NCBI GenBank assembly: GCA_001414485.1
Contig: LLEY01000152.1
Coordinates: forward strand, 85,420-149,419
Reading direction: 5' to 3'
Source: Calycina herbarum
Taxonomy: Eukaryota; Ascomycota; Leotiomycetes; Helotiales; Pezizellaceae
Length of the DNA: 64,000 nucleotides
The notes under the pieces were generated by a model that searched no databases, was not told the DNA's origin, and saw only the letters and a program-made list of their open reading frames with translations. Shown in pieces: positions 1 through 12,750 of this stretch. The position numbers and the translations under genes were made by a program. Each line of letters opens with the position of its first letter. Within the stretch, counting starts at the first letter, position 1.

Positions 1-675
1 ACCATTACCGGCGCTCCTTCTCCAACAACCGTCACAGCGACCGGATACTCAATCATCAATGTCAGCTCTCCTCCAATTACCATCGAAGTCCCAGCACCTG
101 CGCCTTCAAGCTCCGATTCAACTTCTGCTGCGCCAACAACTACCTCAATCAAGTCGAGCTCTGCGAGTCCTACAAGCTCTCATGTCGAGACTTCTTCTGA
201 ACAGTCGGCAACGCCAACTCCTCTTCCATCCTCGACATCCGCAGAAACAAGCATCTCAAGCTCATCAAGTTCCTCGACTCCTTCTGTGACCGGATCCTCC
301 TCGGAATCCATTCCTACCACAACAGCTACACCTCAAGCTAGCAGCAGCACCTCATCAGATTCTAGCTCTACAACCACTTCATCCGACAATGGTCAATGGC
401 ACACAACCTATCCCGCATGGTCGAATTCCACCCGTACCGCTATTCCAGATAGTGTCCAGGCAACTTCGTCGATTGCGACTATATTACCTACAAGTACCGA
501 GGCCCTCTCAACCCCTGTTGTCCGCTCTGAAGGAGGGGTTAAACTGAACAAACGAACTGAATATATGCCAAAAGGTCAGCTATTAGCTCACCAGGCAGAA
601 CAGAAACGCGATCTCAGATCCAAACGAACGCCAGAAAACAAGGCTCAATGGAGCATCAATAGATTTTTCATGTGA
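1..675 (+). CDS. Ser/Thr-rich protein, 3' part only
   Basis: Frame 1 is open from the first base to a TGA at 673-675, so the gene starts upstream of the window and only about 224 C-terminal residues are seen. The first 170 or so are dominated by Ser, Thr, Pro and Ala, as in heavily O-glycosylated extracellular or cell-wall proteins. The last 50 residues change character and hold several dibasic Lys-Arg sites (NKRTE, QKRDL, SKRTP) that a Kex2-type protease could cut. The chain ends in FFM, with no GPI-type hydrophobic tail. No domain is recognisable. The extracellular role is inferred from composition alone, and a nuclear or cytosolic low-complexity protein cannot be excluded without the N-terminus. 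Confidence 0.6.
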   Translation, partial: TITGAPSPTTVTATGYSIINVSSPPITIEVPAPAPSSSDSTSAAPTTTSIKSSSASPTSSHVETSSEQSATPTPLPSSTSAETSISSSSSSSTPSVTGSSSESIPTTTATPQASSSTSSDSSSTTTSSDNGQWHTTYPAWSNSTRTAIPDSVQATSSIATILPTSTEALSTPVVRSEGGVKLNKRTEYMPKGQLLAHQAEQKRDLRSKRTPENKAQWSINRFFM

Positions 676-1089
676 ACAACTTTGTTGTATATTTTGGATT
701 GGAGCATTTTTGCATTGCATAAAGATAAGCGCACCAAGAGCTGGGAAGCGTAGCATATCAAATTGGCGTTGGATGGATTTTTGGGAATAATAATGGATTG
801 ATGCCTCGACGTGTCAGCAAATAGATAATAATTAATTAACTTGTACTCTAAGACTTGTCCTCTTCCTCTTGAACTTTCTGTGACCTTGAGCTTGGACTAC
901 CATAAATTGCCTGCTGTGGCTGATGACGGCAACCGTACACATAGCGAGCGCATCCTGGGATCTCCATCAACACCTTGAGCAGCACAGCTACCTACACATC
1001 GCCATTCTCGAACCACGCCGCACAACATCGATGAGTGCTGATTGAGCTCAACAAGCCACTGTGCAAATATACAGCTCTAGATCGTCAAC
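676..1089. other. Intergenic, tandem genes
   Basis: 414 bp between the Ser/Thr-rich gene and VPS35, both on the plus strand. It should hold the 3' UTR of the first and the promoter and 5' UTR of the second. No RNA gene, repeat or convincing extra ORF was seen. Confidence 0.6.
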
Positions 1090-3958
1090 ATGGCCAGTCC
1101 TCCTGTAGTGGAAGACCAAGCCAGATTGCTGGAAGATGCGTTGACCGTGGTAAGGCAGCAGACGCATCTGATGCGCAAATGCCTGGAGACCCCGGGAAAG
1201 CTCATGGACGCATTGAAATGCAGGTACGAAACATCTTGGGTGGTTTTCTTTTGCTCGCCGGATTTGCGCCAACAACTGCTTTGGCTGTTCCATTTCGCTG
1301 ACCATCCGTCTGTAGCTCTACCCTCGTTTCCGAACTTCGAACTAGTAGTCTGGGACCAAAGCAATACTATGAACTTTATATGGGCGTATTTGACGCCCTA
1401 CGGCACCTCTCTGCCTATCTTAAGGATTCGCATCCCGTCAATCATCTGGCCGATTTATACGAACTGGTTCAATATGCGGGCAACATTATACCTCGATTAT
1501 ACTTGATGATAACGGTTGGGACTGTTTACATGTCGATTCCCGATGCGCCAGTCAAGGAGATTATGAAGGATATGATGGAGATGAGTAGGGGAGTTCAGCA
1601 TCCAGTGCGGGGGCTTTTTCTACGATACTACCTTTCAGGGCAAGCTCGAGAGAATTGCCCAACCGGAAACAGCGATGGCCCAGAGGGAAATCTACAGGAC
1701 TCAATCAGCTTTACATTGACCAACTTTGTGGAGATGAACAAGCTTTGGGTGCGGTTACAACATCAGGGACATTCGAGAGAAAGGGAACTGCGGACGCAAG
1801 AGCGGAAGGAGCTGCAATTGCTCGTGGGTAATAACCTTGTTCGACTGAGCCACTTGGTGGATTTGGAAACATACAAAAATGCCATCTTGCAACCATTATT
1901 GGAACAGGTTGTGCAATGTCGAGATGTGCTGGCCCAAGAATATCTTCTCGAGGTCATCACACAAGTTTTCCCGGACGAATACCACCTTCATACCCTCGAC
2001 CAATTTTTAGCAGCTGTTTCCCGCCTTAATCCTCATGTAAATGTCAAGGTGATTGTGATTGCGTTGATGGACAGATTATCATCATACGCAGCACGCGAAT
2101 CAGACGCCCAGCAACCAGAAGACCGTCAGAAGCGAGAAGAAGAGGCAATTGCGAAACTCCTAGAGAAGATTGATTTGGATAAAGAGAGAAAAACAGAACA
2201 AACTTCTCCAGCGCCAGAAACATCAACAGAAACGAATGGCCAAGAGGCCCAAGCCACTCCGAATGGCGACGGCGAAGACCCCACTAAGAAGACCGAATCA
2301 GAACAACCCGAAGCCTCTCCTTCCGATTCCAAACCAGAAGAACAGACGGAACCCATTAACGGAAACGATGGAACAGAAGATGTTAAACCTGGAGGTATAC
2401 CAGATAGTATCAAGCTCTATGAAATATTCTTTGAGCAAGTTATGAATCTAGTCAATGCCCAGCATCTTCCGATTCAAGATACCACGGCTCTTTTAGTATC
2501 TCTAGCAAACCTTGCTCTGAATATCTACCCAGACCGTCTTGATTATGTCGATCAAATTCTGGATTATGCCAACCAGAAAGTCAAGCAGCACGCCAACAGT
2601 GCAGATCTCCACTCCCCAGAAGCTCAAACCAACTTATTGAATCTTCTCCTAGCGCCAATGAAGTCTTACGTTTCTCTCTTCACAGCTCTCTCGCTCCCGA
2701 CCTACGTTCCGTTACTTCACTCCCAAACCTATCCCACGCGCAGGGCTGTAGCAGGCGAGGTAGCTCGTAGCTTACAGCGTAATCAAACCAAAATATCCAC
2801 ACTTGCATCTCTTGAGGGTGTGTTGGAGATTTTGAAAGTTCTGATCAAGGAGGGCAGTCAGCAACCTGGTGGTTATCCAGGTGTTAATCAACGGAAAGCA
2901 ATGGAAACGGACGAGACAATAGAAGAACAGGGATGGCTCGCCCGAATAGTTCATCTAATCAACAGCGATAACAACGACACCCAATTCAAACTCCTCCAAA
3001 TGACAAGAAAAGCATACGTGGAGGGCAATGAGCGTATCAAGTTCACCACACCAGCATTGATTACGGCAGCAATGAAGCTTGCCAGAAGATACAAAGCAAG
3101 AGAGCACTACGACGACAACTGGGAGAGCCAATTATCAGCTCTTTACAAATTCATTCACGCATCCCTTTCTACACTAAGCACTCGTGTACCAAGTGCTGCA
3201 GAATTGTGTATTCGCCTTTTTGTTGCATGTGGCCAGATTGCCGACCAAACTGGACCAGAAGCTGTCAGTTACGAGTTCTTCGTACAAGCTTTCACAATTT
3301 ACGAGGAGCAAATCAGTGACTCGAAAGCACAATTTCAAGCAGTCGCAATCATTGCAGGAGCACTACATGAAAGCAGGAATTTCAGCAGAGAAAATTACGA
3401 CGCGTTGATCACAAAATGCGCTCAACATGGAAGCAAACTGCTCAAAAAGCCCGATCAGTGTAGAGCAGTTTATCTCGCGAGTCACTTGTGGTGGGCTGTA
3501 CCTGTGGCTGCAAAGGGTGAGACGGAGGACGGCGAGGGCGAGAAGAACGTATGTTTTGTCGCAATGCTCCCTCTTGAAACGTTTGCTAATAGATCCCAGC
3601 TTTACCGAGACGGCAAAAGAGTTCTTGAATGTCTACAACGGGCACTTCGTGTAGCGGACACATGTATGGACACAGCCGTATCAGTTGAGCTCTTCGTTGA
3701 AATTTTAAACCGATATGTCTATTATTTTGATCAACAGAACGAGGCAGTATGTACAATTTCCCCGTGGACGAAATTATCAACTAACAAATTCAGATCACTA
3801 CCAAATATCTCAATGGCCTCATTGAACTCATCCATTCAAATCTCCAAACCAACCAAGAATCAGCCACGATGGATCATCCTAAACGTCATTTCCAGCGAAC
3901 AATAGAGTTGATTGCTAGTAGAGAGTATGAAGGTGTCATCACAGCGGCACCAAAGTAA
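1090..3958 (+). CDS. vps35: VPS35, retromer cargo-recognition subunit
   Basis: VPS35 is the alpha-solenoid core of retromer; with VPS26 and VPS29 it recycles cargo from endosomes to the Golgi. Model: exons 1090-1223, 1316-3548, 3600-3746 and 3794-3958, giving 892 residues. The family signature PRLYLMITVG lies near residue 102, and the N-terminal block LMDALK...SELRTS...YYELYMG is rejoined exactly by removing the first intron (92 bp, GTACGA...TAG, CTGAC branch). Intron 2 (51 bp) has no stop and keeps frame, so it could be mistaken for coding; splicing restores EKN-LYRDGKRVLECLQRAL. Intron 3 (47 bp) leads to the C-terminal exon ITTKYLNGLIELIHSNL. A Glu/Lys/Thr-rich insert at about residues 265-355 interrupts the solenoid, and similar inserts are usual in fungal VPS35. 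Function is confident; the borders of the in-frame intron rest on alignment from memory. Confidence 0.95.
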
Positions 3959-4670
3959 GGCAAAGGGAGAATGGTAACCCAATTATTATGGGAGGTCAGA
4001 GGAATCCAGGTCCTGGTTCAATGTAAGATTTTGGAGGACGTAGGAGGGTAGTTTCACGAAGCTAAGCTGGGACTGTATATACCCAGCAGCATACGAGTGG
4101 AACAATTCAGGACGGACTAGGTTCAAGATGTGTGGACGATTGGGAGATAGCCTGATAGAACACTATCTGTAATTGAGAAGATTGATTCCACCTATAAATA
4201 AACAATATGATCAGGTGACCTCGGATTTCGGCTTAATCTATATTGAGAACCCTTGTGGATCTCAATGACCAATTGATCTAGGTAAAGATGGTAAAGATGG
4301 TAACTACTCTATGTTCACTTTAGTGAAGTGCTTCCAATCTAGTCATTGACCTGTTGCCCAGCAGTCAATTAATTGAAGCTTTCCTTTATTCCAAGTTCTT
4401 GAACATCTTTCCCTGCATATATCCCTTGGTGTTTTATCTACAATCTAGCCCCAAGCCTCAGCCGAGACACCAAGTGCATCTCATCGCCGAGAACGAGCAT
4501 CCAGCTTCAGGAGTAAACCAAATACAACACGTAAACCACTACTCATTTATCGCAACATGCGACTCTCGATACAGCGGGTCTGACGAGCAAAATCCGCCCA
4601 ATTCCTTACTATCCTTAAATCCCCGACCCACTGAGCATCGAGGGCCACCTGGCCGCTCCCCTCCAACACT
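3959..4670. other. Intergenic, VPS35 to M28 peptidase
   Basis: 712 bp between two plus-strand genes. Apart from a short GGTAAAGAT tandem near 4,280-4,305, nothing stands out. The last 150 bp are C/A-rich, as in a 5' UTR. Confidence 0.5.
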
Positions 4671-7400
4671 ATGCCGTCCGACGAGAAACCATATAAATAC
4701 GAAGCTCTCCCAATTCCTACATATGAAGAGGCCATCGGGTCCTCCTCGCGGACATCGACTCCCAATTCTGCGTCCAACAATGAAGCGAATGAAGCTGCAG
4801 TTCCAGCAGAGAGAGAGGGATTACTGAGCGTGGGTGAGGATGGTCGCATGCCCGTACCTACACGGCGTCAAGGATACCGTCCTCCGCCTTCAGTCGAGGA
4901 TTACCGCGAGAGTCTGGATGAGCAGCACGGCACATTTCTCAATCAAGATGCGGAGCCGCGCGAAAGCGAAAGCGATGATGAGGAGGCGAGAGTTAGGAGG
5001 GAGATGGATGAGTTGGATATCGAGGATGAGCCAAGGAATTCGCCTCAATCGGCTTGGGGGAAGCGGATCTCGAGTCTTTCGCAATCGCTACATTTACCCT
5101 TTCGATGGAAGTGGAAGATCAATTTACATGTTCCCGAGGGGGTGAGGGGGAGGATAGGCTGGCCGACTATTGATGCGAATTTCTGCATTATCTTGGGGAG
5201 GATGTTTGCGCTGCTGCTGGTTATGGCGGTTGTGTATTTGCTGTTTGTCAGTGATATATTTACGAGTGCGGCGCAAAGGATGGCGGGGCAGATGTTTGAT
5301 CCGGAGAGTGTGAGGATACACGTTCAAAATATTGCGGACGCGGGGAGGATAGAGGAGCATTTGAGGGTCATTACGGAGAATGATCATTTGGCTGGGACGG
5401 AGGGAGATTATGTGCTCGCACAGTACGTGGAAGAGGCATTCTTACATGCCGGCCTGGAGGAAGTGAGGAAAGACCAATTCGGGATATACTTGAATTTCCC
5501 CAAAGTGGGAGGGAGAAAGGTCGAGATATTAGGGGCAGATGGCGCTGTATCATGGTCAGCGAAGATCGATGAGGATCCCATATACACGGACCCTCCAAGA
5601 CAACAAACGCCAGTCTTCCATGGACATTCGAAAAGTGGCGATGTCAAGGGGCCGATCATATACGCGAATTACGGGTCGAGAGAAGATTATAAACGATTGT
5701 ACGATAGCGGGATTGATACCAGGGGCGCCATTGCGTTGGTACGGTACTATGGAAGTCAGGGAGACCGGGCTCTGAAAATCAAAGCAGCGGAAGACGTTGG
5801 ATTTGTGGGGTGTATAATATACAGCGATCCTGCTGATGATGGATTTGTGAAGGGAGAAGTAGCGCCACAAGGGAGATTTATGCCGGAATACGGTGTGCAA
5901 AGAGGAGCAGTCAGTTTAATGAGCTGGGTCGTGGGGGATGTCCTTACACCTGGATGGGCCAGTTTGAAGGGAGCTAAGAGAGTATCGAAAGAAAACAATC
6001 CTGGACTTGTCAATATTCCAAGTATCCCGCTTTCTTGGGGGGATGCTAAATTTCTCCTCCAAGCTATAAAGGGAGTTGGGCAAGCTGCTCCAGATGAGTG
6101 GTTAGGCGGCGTTCCTGGTGTCGAATACTGGATTGGAAATCTATCGTCGCCTGTAGTTCATCTCGTGAATGACCAAGATGAAGTGGAGGAGCAGCCAATT
6201 TGGAACGTCATGGGCAAGATCACTGGTGTCGAGCAAAAGGAAAAATCCATTATTATTGGCAATCACCGTGATTCTTGGGCTTATGGGGCTACAGATCCTG
6301 GATCTGGAACTGCTGTTATGCTCGAGGTTGTCAGTATCTTTGGAGATCTCGTTCAAAAGGGATGGAAACCCCTACGCACTATCGAATTCGCCTCGTGGGA
6401 TGGCGAAGAGTACAATCTCATTGGATCCACGGAATACGTCGAGAGTGATATGGATAGATTAAGACAAGACGGCTTCGTGTATCTGAACGTCGATGTTGGT
6501 GTGGGAGGCACAGATTTCCATGCAGCAGGAAGTCCAGTATTCAACAAATCCCTTCTGAGAGTCCTCAGCCGAGTCACGGATCCTTCCAAAAATGCTACCT
6601 TGCGAGAGTTATGGGATCAACGACAAGCGAAACTTGAGGGGCTAGGTGCTGGCAGTGATTATGTGGCATTTCAAGATATGGCTGGCACATCAAGTCTCGA
6701 CTTTGGTTTTGATGGTCCAGGATTTCCTTATCACTCTGCTTTTGACAATTTCGAGTGGATGGCTTCTGTTGGTGATCCGGGATTCCAATACCACCAGATG
6801 CTGGCTCAAGTTTGGGCACTCCTTATTCTCGAATACTCTGATAGACTTGTCATGCCTTTTGATATCTCGGCCTACTCAGCTTCTTTGATCGCATGGACAC
6901 AAGACCTCGAGATCTTTGTAGGGGACAAAGGTGCGAACTCAGAGGGCAATCCTTGGTCCATTGAGCCTCTCCGCGAAGCAGTTCTTCAATTCGCAAATGA
7001 TGCACGATTATTCGAGAAGTGGGAGGACGAATGGGATTCTATCGTTCTGGGAGGTGGAGGCTTTGAAAGTGCCATCTTGGCGGCACACAGACAGAGTCAC
7101 AACACCAGGATGGCGAATTTCGAAACTCACCTCTTGGATCTTGAAGAGGGCGGTGGTGTAAGTTTCCCTTTATATTCCTCTCACTCGCTTTAATACTAAT
7201 GAAAATGACTACAGATCCCGAATCGCACACAATTCAAACACGTCGTATTTGGACCACAACTATGGTCTGGATATGATGAAGCTTATTTCCCGGCTATCCG
7301 TGACGCTATTGAGGCGCGGGACTGGGGATTGGCGCAGAAGCAGGTTGTGAAGGCGGCGGACATTATTAAACGTGCTAGTAGGAAGTTGGTTGGTAATTGA
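4671..7400 (+). CDS. Type II membrane M28 metallopeptidase, glutamate carboxypeptidase II / transferrin-receptor-like
   Basis: Exons 4671-7157 and 7215-7400 (57-bp intron, GTAAGT...CTACAG) give 890 residues. An acidic, disordered cytosolic N-terminus (1-165) is followed by one membrane segment (about 171-195, ILGRMFALLLVMAVVYLLF). Then come a PA-like apical domain, the M28 catalytic core and a transferrin-receptor-type dimerisation domain split by the intron. All five metal sites of glutamate carboxypeptidase II are present with near-identical spacing: His532 (NHRDSW), Asp542 (TDPGSG), Glu579/Glu580 (WDGEEY), Asp608 (NVDVG) and His688 (PYHSAF). The protein is therefore predicted to be a true zinc peptidase. 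Yeast relatives Tre1/Tre2 and Vps70 act in vacuolar and endosomal sorting, so an endosomal or vacuolar membrane site is likely. The substrate is unknown. Start chosen at the first ATG of the open frame (context CACTATGC). Confidence 0.9.
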
Positions 7401-8269
7401 AATGTTCTTTTTTTCTCTTATTACATGACTGTATAAGTCCTCTTCCCTTGTTTTGGTTTGGTTCTTTGTGCTCTCTGTATATTGCTTGGGTATAGAGCTT
7501 ACTTTTAGCGATTTCTTCCTTGTTATTTTGGAGGGGAATTGAGGCGGCGTTTTGCCTTTGGCATTTACTAGGCGTTTGAGTTTTTCTTTGTTCTTTGCTT
7601 GAGCTTCTGGGAAGGGGGTGGGGAGGTGGTGTTGTGCATTGCGAAATTTCAACTTTTTTTGGTACGAAGAGGGTAGGGGAGGGAAGGAAGGGTTGGGTAG
7701 ATGATGTGTATATATCCCTCTTTTCTTTTTTTGTTGCTGATAGAATATCAATCAATCAATGCTTCCTTGGTATTCCTACCTTTCCCGGTTGGTTAGTGAT
7801 CTTGGGGCTCCAATCAATTTGGGAGGACGGGGGAGTAAGTGAGTGGGTGGGTGGCGGCTTTAGTGGTCTCTTCTGCGTGACCAAGGTCGGCTTGTGTGGT
7901 TGTCGTGAGAGAGGAAAGGGGTAGTTGGGACGTCGAGCTGGAGGTCAAGTTAAGGCTGGGCGGGAGTTGGTTCGCCAGCCAGAAGGGGGGGGCTGGTCGT
8001 GTGTTAGGTCAAGGCAGACTTGGGCGCTGGTGTATCGACAATTTACGTCCCTCTCGATGGAACAACCTCAGTGGATTTATTGGGAGAAGCGTTGCATTTC
8101 GTTCTGAATGCGATAGATACTGGACTGTTAGGCAAACTCTTTCCAATCTCTTGATGTAAACAATGAGCCGCCCATAGAGCTCCCACTATTATCTAGTCAA
8201 ATAACTCGGAATGGCAAGTATAGTTTATCACACCTTTTCCAACAGCACCAATCTCAACCATGGGAATTC

Positions 8270-8680
8270 CAACGGTGTCTTTATGCCTTGGCTCGAATAG
8301 CCTGCTATGAATAACAGGAAGAAGTTAGCCTTGTATGATTAGTGACATAGTATATTCAAAGTCAAGACCATTACTCATTTCTCAAATGAAATTCGAAACT
8401 TTCATTACGATCTCGTGAGCTCCAAAAATATCAAGTGTGCTCAGTACAGAGCCGCTCTAATTAACAATTCAAACCATCAAAGAAACTCCTAACACTATAT
8501 GTTCTTAACTAATACACTCTAGTCATTTTACACCGCAAGTCAGATGTACCAGTTCCAGTACTATCATACTTTTAGAGTCTTTCTAAGAAAGCACTGTTTC
8601 GAAAGAAGAGCCTTATATTTAGTGGAATTTCTAAGGACTGGTGCTTAACATTCGAAATTATGTTTCTAATCGAGTTAGCC
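8270..8680 (+). repeat. Diverged direct repeat, copy 1
   Basis: Aligns by eye with 9,215-9,680 in the same orientation. Anchor words appear in the same order in both: CTGCTATGAATAACAGGAAGA (21 bases, one mismatch in copy 2), then ATATCAA...GTGCTCA, then AAAGAAACTCCTAACACYATA, then CCAGTTCCAGTAC, then CTTTTAGAGTCTTTCTAAGAAA. Identity seems moderate, with small indels. Neither copy has an open frame. It could be an old transposon remnant or a duplicated non-coding transcript. Confidence 0.6.
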
Positions 8681-9214
8681 CGTCAGTGGTAATAACTTCT
8701 TTGATCCCCTTTGTAGACAATACACGATTGTCTTCTCAGGCAAAGTACAATAACTTTACGAAGCAACATTTGACAAAGAGCCCGATTGCAATGATTATTA
8801 TTCACCCCTGACATACAGCTCCAGGTACGAGAGGAAGGAGGAATATGAGAGAATCACTTTTTTGGCTTTTGGTCGTGTTTTGCCGTTTTACGGCGTTGAC
8901 CGCTCTCAATTGCTATTGACGATTCATAAGTAGGGTGAACACTACTTTACAGGTGGATTCACGTAATCTAGGAGTGTCTACATCGCTAGACATAGAAAGA
9001 ATACGCAACCACTTTCAAAACCTCCTTTGGAACTACATATGACTACCAAGTCGTATCAAAAGCTACAATAAACAGTGTATTCAAATGCCCTTTTTCAAAT
9101 GACCTGTGTAAATCCATGTGTGAGATGTCAAAATTGTGAAAATTGTATTAAGAGAGGGTTGACTGGGTAAGTGTAGATTACCAAAATCACCAATCCCAAA
9201 CAAGGAATATTATA

Positions 9215-9680
9215 GTGTCAGTCTACTTTATATGCCCTAGCCCAATAACCCCTCGCTCTGCTATGAATGACAGGAAGAAGAAAATTTCTTAATCAAACTC
9301 GAGATCTCATTCAACTCCGTCAATCCTCGTATCCCCCAATACCACTTTTGATATCTTGAGGTTCAAGTATATCAAACAGTGCTCAACACAAATAAAGCAA
9401 CATCAGAGCTCCTTCAGGTACATCCAAAATTAGCGACAAGAGAGAGGTAATAAACTTGGAAACAACCAAACAAGTCATTCATGCCACTAAAGAAAGTCCT
9501 AACACCATACCTTCTCAACCATTACGATCCAGTAATTTTGCAAAATAATCTATAAATACCAATTCCACTACAATCAAAGTCATAACTTACTATGGTCACT
9601 TTTAGGACCCTTCTGAAAAACATAATGTCCGAACGCAAAACATCAACAATAGGACCTGTGATAGTGACATTCGTATACTT
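9215..9680 (+). repeat. Diverged direct repeat, copy 2
   Basis: Second member of the pair described at 8,270-8,680, offset by about 950-1,000 bp. Matching blocks here are CTGCTATGAATGACAGGAAG (9,260), AAAGAAAGTCCTAACACCAT (9,490), ACCAATTCCACTAC (9,557) and CTTTTAGGACCCTTCTGAAA (9,598). Confidence 0.6.
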
Positions 9681-11027
9681 GGTAAAATTTGATCTTCACG
9701 AGTATATTTCTTAACAAGGTTCTCGAAAAATGTACGAAATATCCAGGGCGAATGTAAATATTCTCTGAATTAAAAAATGCGAGGTATTCACAGAACAAAG
9801 CCCAGATATCTCAATCGTAGATCTAGTTAATGTAAGAGCCACTGCAAATTTTAGAAGACTGATAAAAATATCATTGTTCAATTGGAGTAGCTTGTAGAAT
9901 GTGGAATGATTTGAACGCCTCTACTTCACATGCGGAGTACATCACTGGTATGCAGATTCCATTCGTAAAAAGTGACAAGGAATTATTCTCCAAGTCCCAG
10001 AAAACAAATCTCAACCCCGAATCTCATCTGATTCCCCCTTCCTCCCTCCCGCTCCCACCGCCAACCGAAGCCAACTGTTATTTTAATCTTCTCCTGCGAG
10101 TACACATTCCACGGGAGTACCAGTTCACAATCCCTCGTGACTCCCTCGTGCCGCTCATGAGGACCTCTCTTGGAATGTGGAGGGTGGAGGCTTGTTGGGA
10201 CAGGGAGGGAGAGAGCTCCGTAAGACACCATAGCCACCACGGTCGGCCGTCCAAACCTCCGAAACATCCCTTGTATCCATTTAGAAGCTCGGTTCCGAAC
10301 ATCTGCCCAGGTTAGGAAGAAAGGGGGAAAAAGTCCGGAGTAAACAAAGGGCAAATCGTCGAGCCACCATCTTCAATCGTCGATTCAAGATCTTTGGCAC
10401 GAAGGTTATTGGGGTTTTTTGTGACTCAACAATGTACACATATGAATACGGCAATGTAAAGCAACAGAACCCATCAGGAATGAAGTAAATATCTTATATT
10501 TTCAACCTCAAAAAAATCTCTCCATCCGATATTTAAAAACCATCATCGATGAGAGATGACTCCTCCTTTTTCCATCGAACAGTCAAAACCAAAAGACCAC
10601 ATCCTAAAATGCTACCTAAACCCCCTCCCAACCCATATAAACTCCGTCTTCATCAAAGGTAAATATTTCGCGGAACAAAAAAAAAAAAAGAACAAAGGAG
10701 ATGGTCTATAGATATGCGTGCGAGAAAAAAAGGCAAAGTGATATAAAAAGGCCCCCCCCCCCCCAACCGACGGAGAAAAATCCGGTGGAAATGCATGTTG
10801 TGATTCCTAAAATCACCAACATTTAAAAGTAAAAAACCCGATCCCAAAAAACGCCCCCTTTGTGTATCCCCAAGATTTCTTCTCGATATGATAAATAAAA
10901 AAGATATCGATCCTTCGTACAAATGGTGTGGTAGATGATTAACCTGAAAAACTGATATGAATTTCAAACAAAAAACGATTCGATCCCGCTCATATAAACG
11001 CCGGTTAAAATGCTGCAAGCATGCACG

Positions 11028-12750
11028 CTAGTCGGATACTCCCCCTGGGCCTCCCATGCCTTCCTGTGGCTCCGTATTAATTTCCCTTGGACGCGAAGGT
11101 GTAAATTCCTCCACTCCATCATTTCCATAATCACGAATCAAGTCTAATAGGACTTGAGTGTTTCGTTTGATATCTTGAGGCCGTGAAACAATTTGACGCT
11201 CCAATATTAAGGCCTCTGCAGTGAGCATCCATATATCTTTCAGATGTGGTTGGTCGGGGATGAATTGTGCCAGTTGGTTTTGGGTGAGCGGACTCATTGG
11301 TGGTCCATTTGCAAGACTGCTGTGGAATACGAGGTTGTCGGTTGAATGTCGCCTTCGAGCAGCCAGACAGGATGGCTTCACACAAAACCACTCCTTACAA
11401 ACTTCTGCCTCGTGGCCACTCGTTTTATCGGATGCCAACTTTTCAACAACCGGCGCCGACTTCTTCCTCCCAAATGTCGCTAATCGAGATATCTTCGTCT
11501 GCTTGGGTGCGGGCGTGGTTGGTTCGACAGGAAGTTTGGTGACAAAACCATACCATATATCCACAGCTTCTCGCCGTTTGTTGTACCCTTTAGTTTCCCA
11601 AAACCTCTGAGCTTGACGTAGTCCTCCAACTGAGATGATTGCCGAGTAGACCTCATCCGCTGGTCGATCCTTGAGATAACCTTTCAGGGTCTTTTCGAGA
11701 GTTCCGACATAAGAAGGTGGCCGCAATCTCCGTGAGAATGATGATATAACCAGAGGAAAGACTTGATGAACTTGAAGCAATGTTTGGTCATCATACATCG
11801 ACATGACTTGGCTCTCAATGGGATTCAGAGTATAAGGAAGTAGCCGTAATGGGATACCACCATAACTCAGGTGCCGTATGTGAAGCTCTCGATACGTCTC
11901 AAAGAAATGGAAAAGCGTAAAGACAAGAGGCAACAATCTTTGGCACATCCGTCGATACATTGGTTCAAACTCGAGGCGTTGAGCTTCGGTATTTTTGAGA
12001 AAGATTTCTTTCCTCGCTTGCATTGAAATCATGGTCGAAAGTTTTGATGCTACGTGTAGTCGATGCCATATACCACAAAGGTAATGGAGGTTAATAAGTT
12101 GTGGTTCGGGTGCTGGGTACAAGCGTAATGTGTACTGAGGAAGGGTATTAGAAATGTGATATCGTGCAATTGAAGATTCATTAAGGGTGACCAAGGTATG
12201 AAAAGTCTTAGACACCAAACGAAGGTCGAGAATGGTATGTATAGGAAGAGGTGCAATGATCTGGGCTTGAAGCTCGGTAGGGAGAGACAGAAAGAGAGCG
12301 CTCAGAGTTATACTGAGATACGGTCAGTATGTCTGTCACATATATAAATCCGGTCTACACATACCTGATTGGGGCATTGGGATCTTGCGCCCGAATTTCA
12401 TCATGGTGTTCGGTAATAGTCGTAGGTTTCTGAGTGACCGTAACCTTTGATCGCAATGCTCCAAATCCACCAGTAAAACTAGGACGCCTTGACGTTCTTA
12501 GCCCTGTGAGATCATGCCCAAGCGATCGTTTCTTTTGTTCACTCGGTCGGAAAACGAGAGCGGCATGTTCATTGTCGGCACTTCGTTGTCTCCCCAATGG
12601 TAGGGTAAATGTGGATTGTTGTGCTATTTCGGGGGGAATCTCTGGAGTCGCGGGGACAGAGGACGATGAAGCGTCGGCAGGCTCGTTCAATTGCCTTAAT
12701 TTACTGAAGTATCGCTCCGAGGCGAACTCAGTAATGTGTAGAGGGTCCAT
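11028..12750 (-). CDS. F-box domain protein
   Basis: Exon 1 (12750-12365) and exon 2 (12312-11028) are joined across a 52-bp intron (GTATGT...CTCAG), giving 556 residues. Splicing creates an F-box at about residues 130-170: ALFLSLPTELQAQIIAPLPI, then HTILDLRLVSKTFHTLV, the usual L/P-E-hydrophobic pattern. F-box proteins bind Skp1 and hand substrates to SCF ubiquitin ligases. The N-terminus is low-complexity (Ser/Pro/Glu). The rest is a long helical region without a known repeat, then a basic stretch (KISRLATFGRKK) and a Pro-rich tail, so the substrate cannot be predicted. The ATG at 12750 has a good context (ACACCATGG). A GTG-initiated extension (QNT) is possible but not favoured. Confidence 0.82.

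Larger units (their letters stand above)
7401..11027. other. Large intergenic gap between convergent genes
   Basis: 3.6 kb between the 3' ends of the M28 gene (plus) and the F-box gene (minus). 7,401-8,150 is G/T-rich and probably 3' UTR. 8,160-9,900 is AT-rich without credible ORFs and carries a diverged direct duplication (listed separately). 9,900-10,350 has overlapping ORFs on both strands without family features. 10,500-11,000 holds homopolymer runs, including 13 C at 10,752-10,764. No tRNA or 5S rRNA was recognised. Confidence 0.5.

Noticed and set aside
3549..3599. Reading through the 51-bp in-frame stretch of VPS35 as coding
   Set aside because: It has GTATGT and CAG ends, and its translation breaks the conserved solenoid helix that splicing restores.
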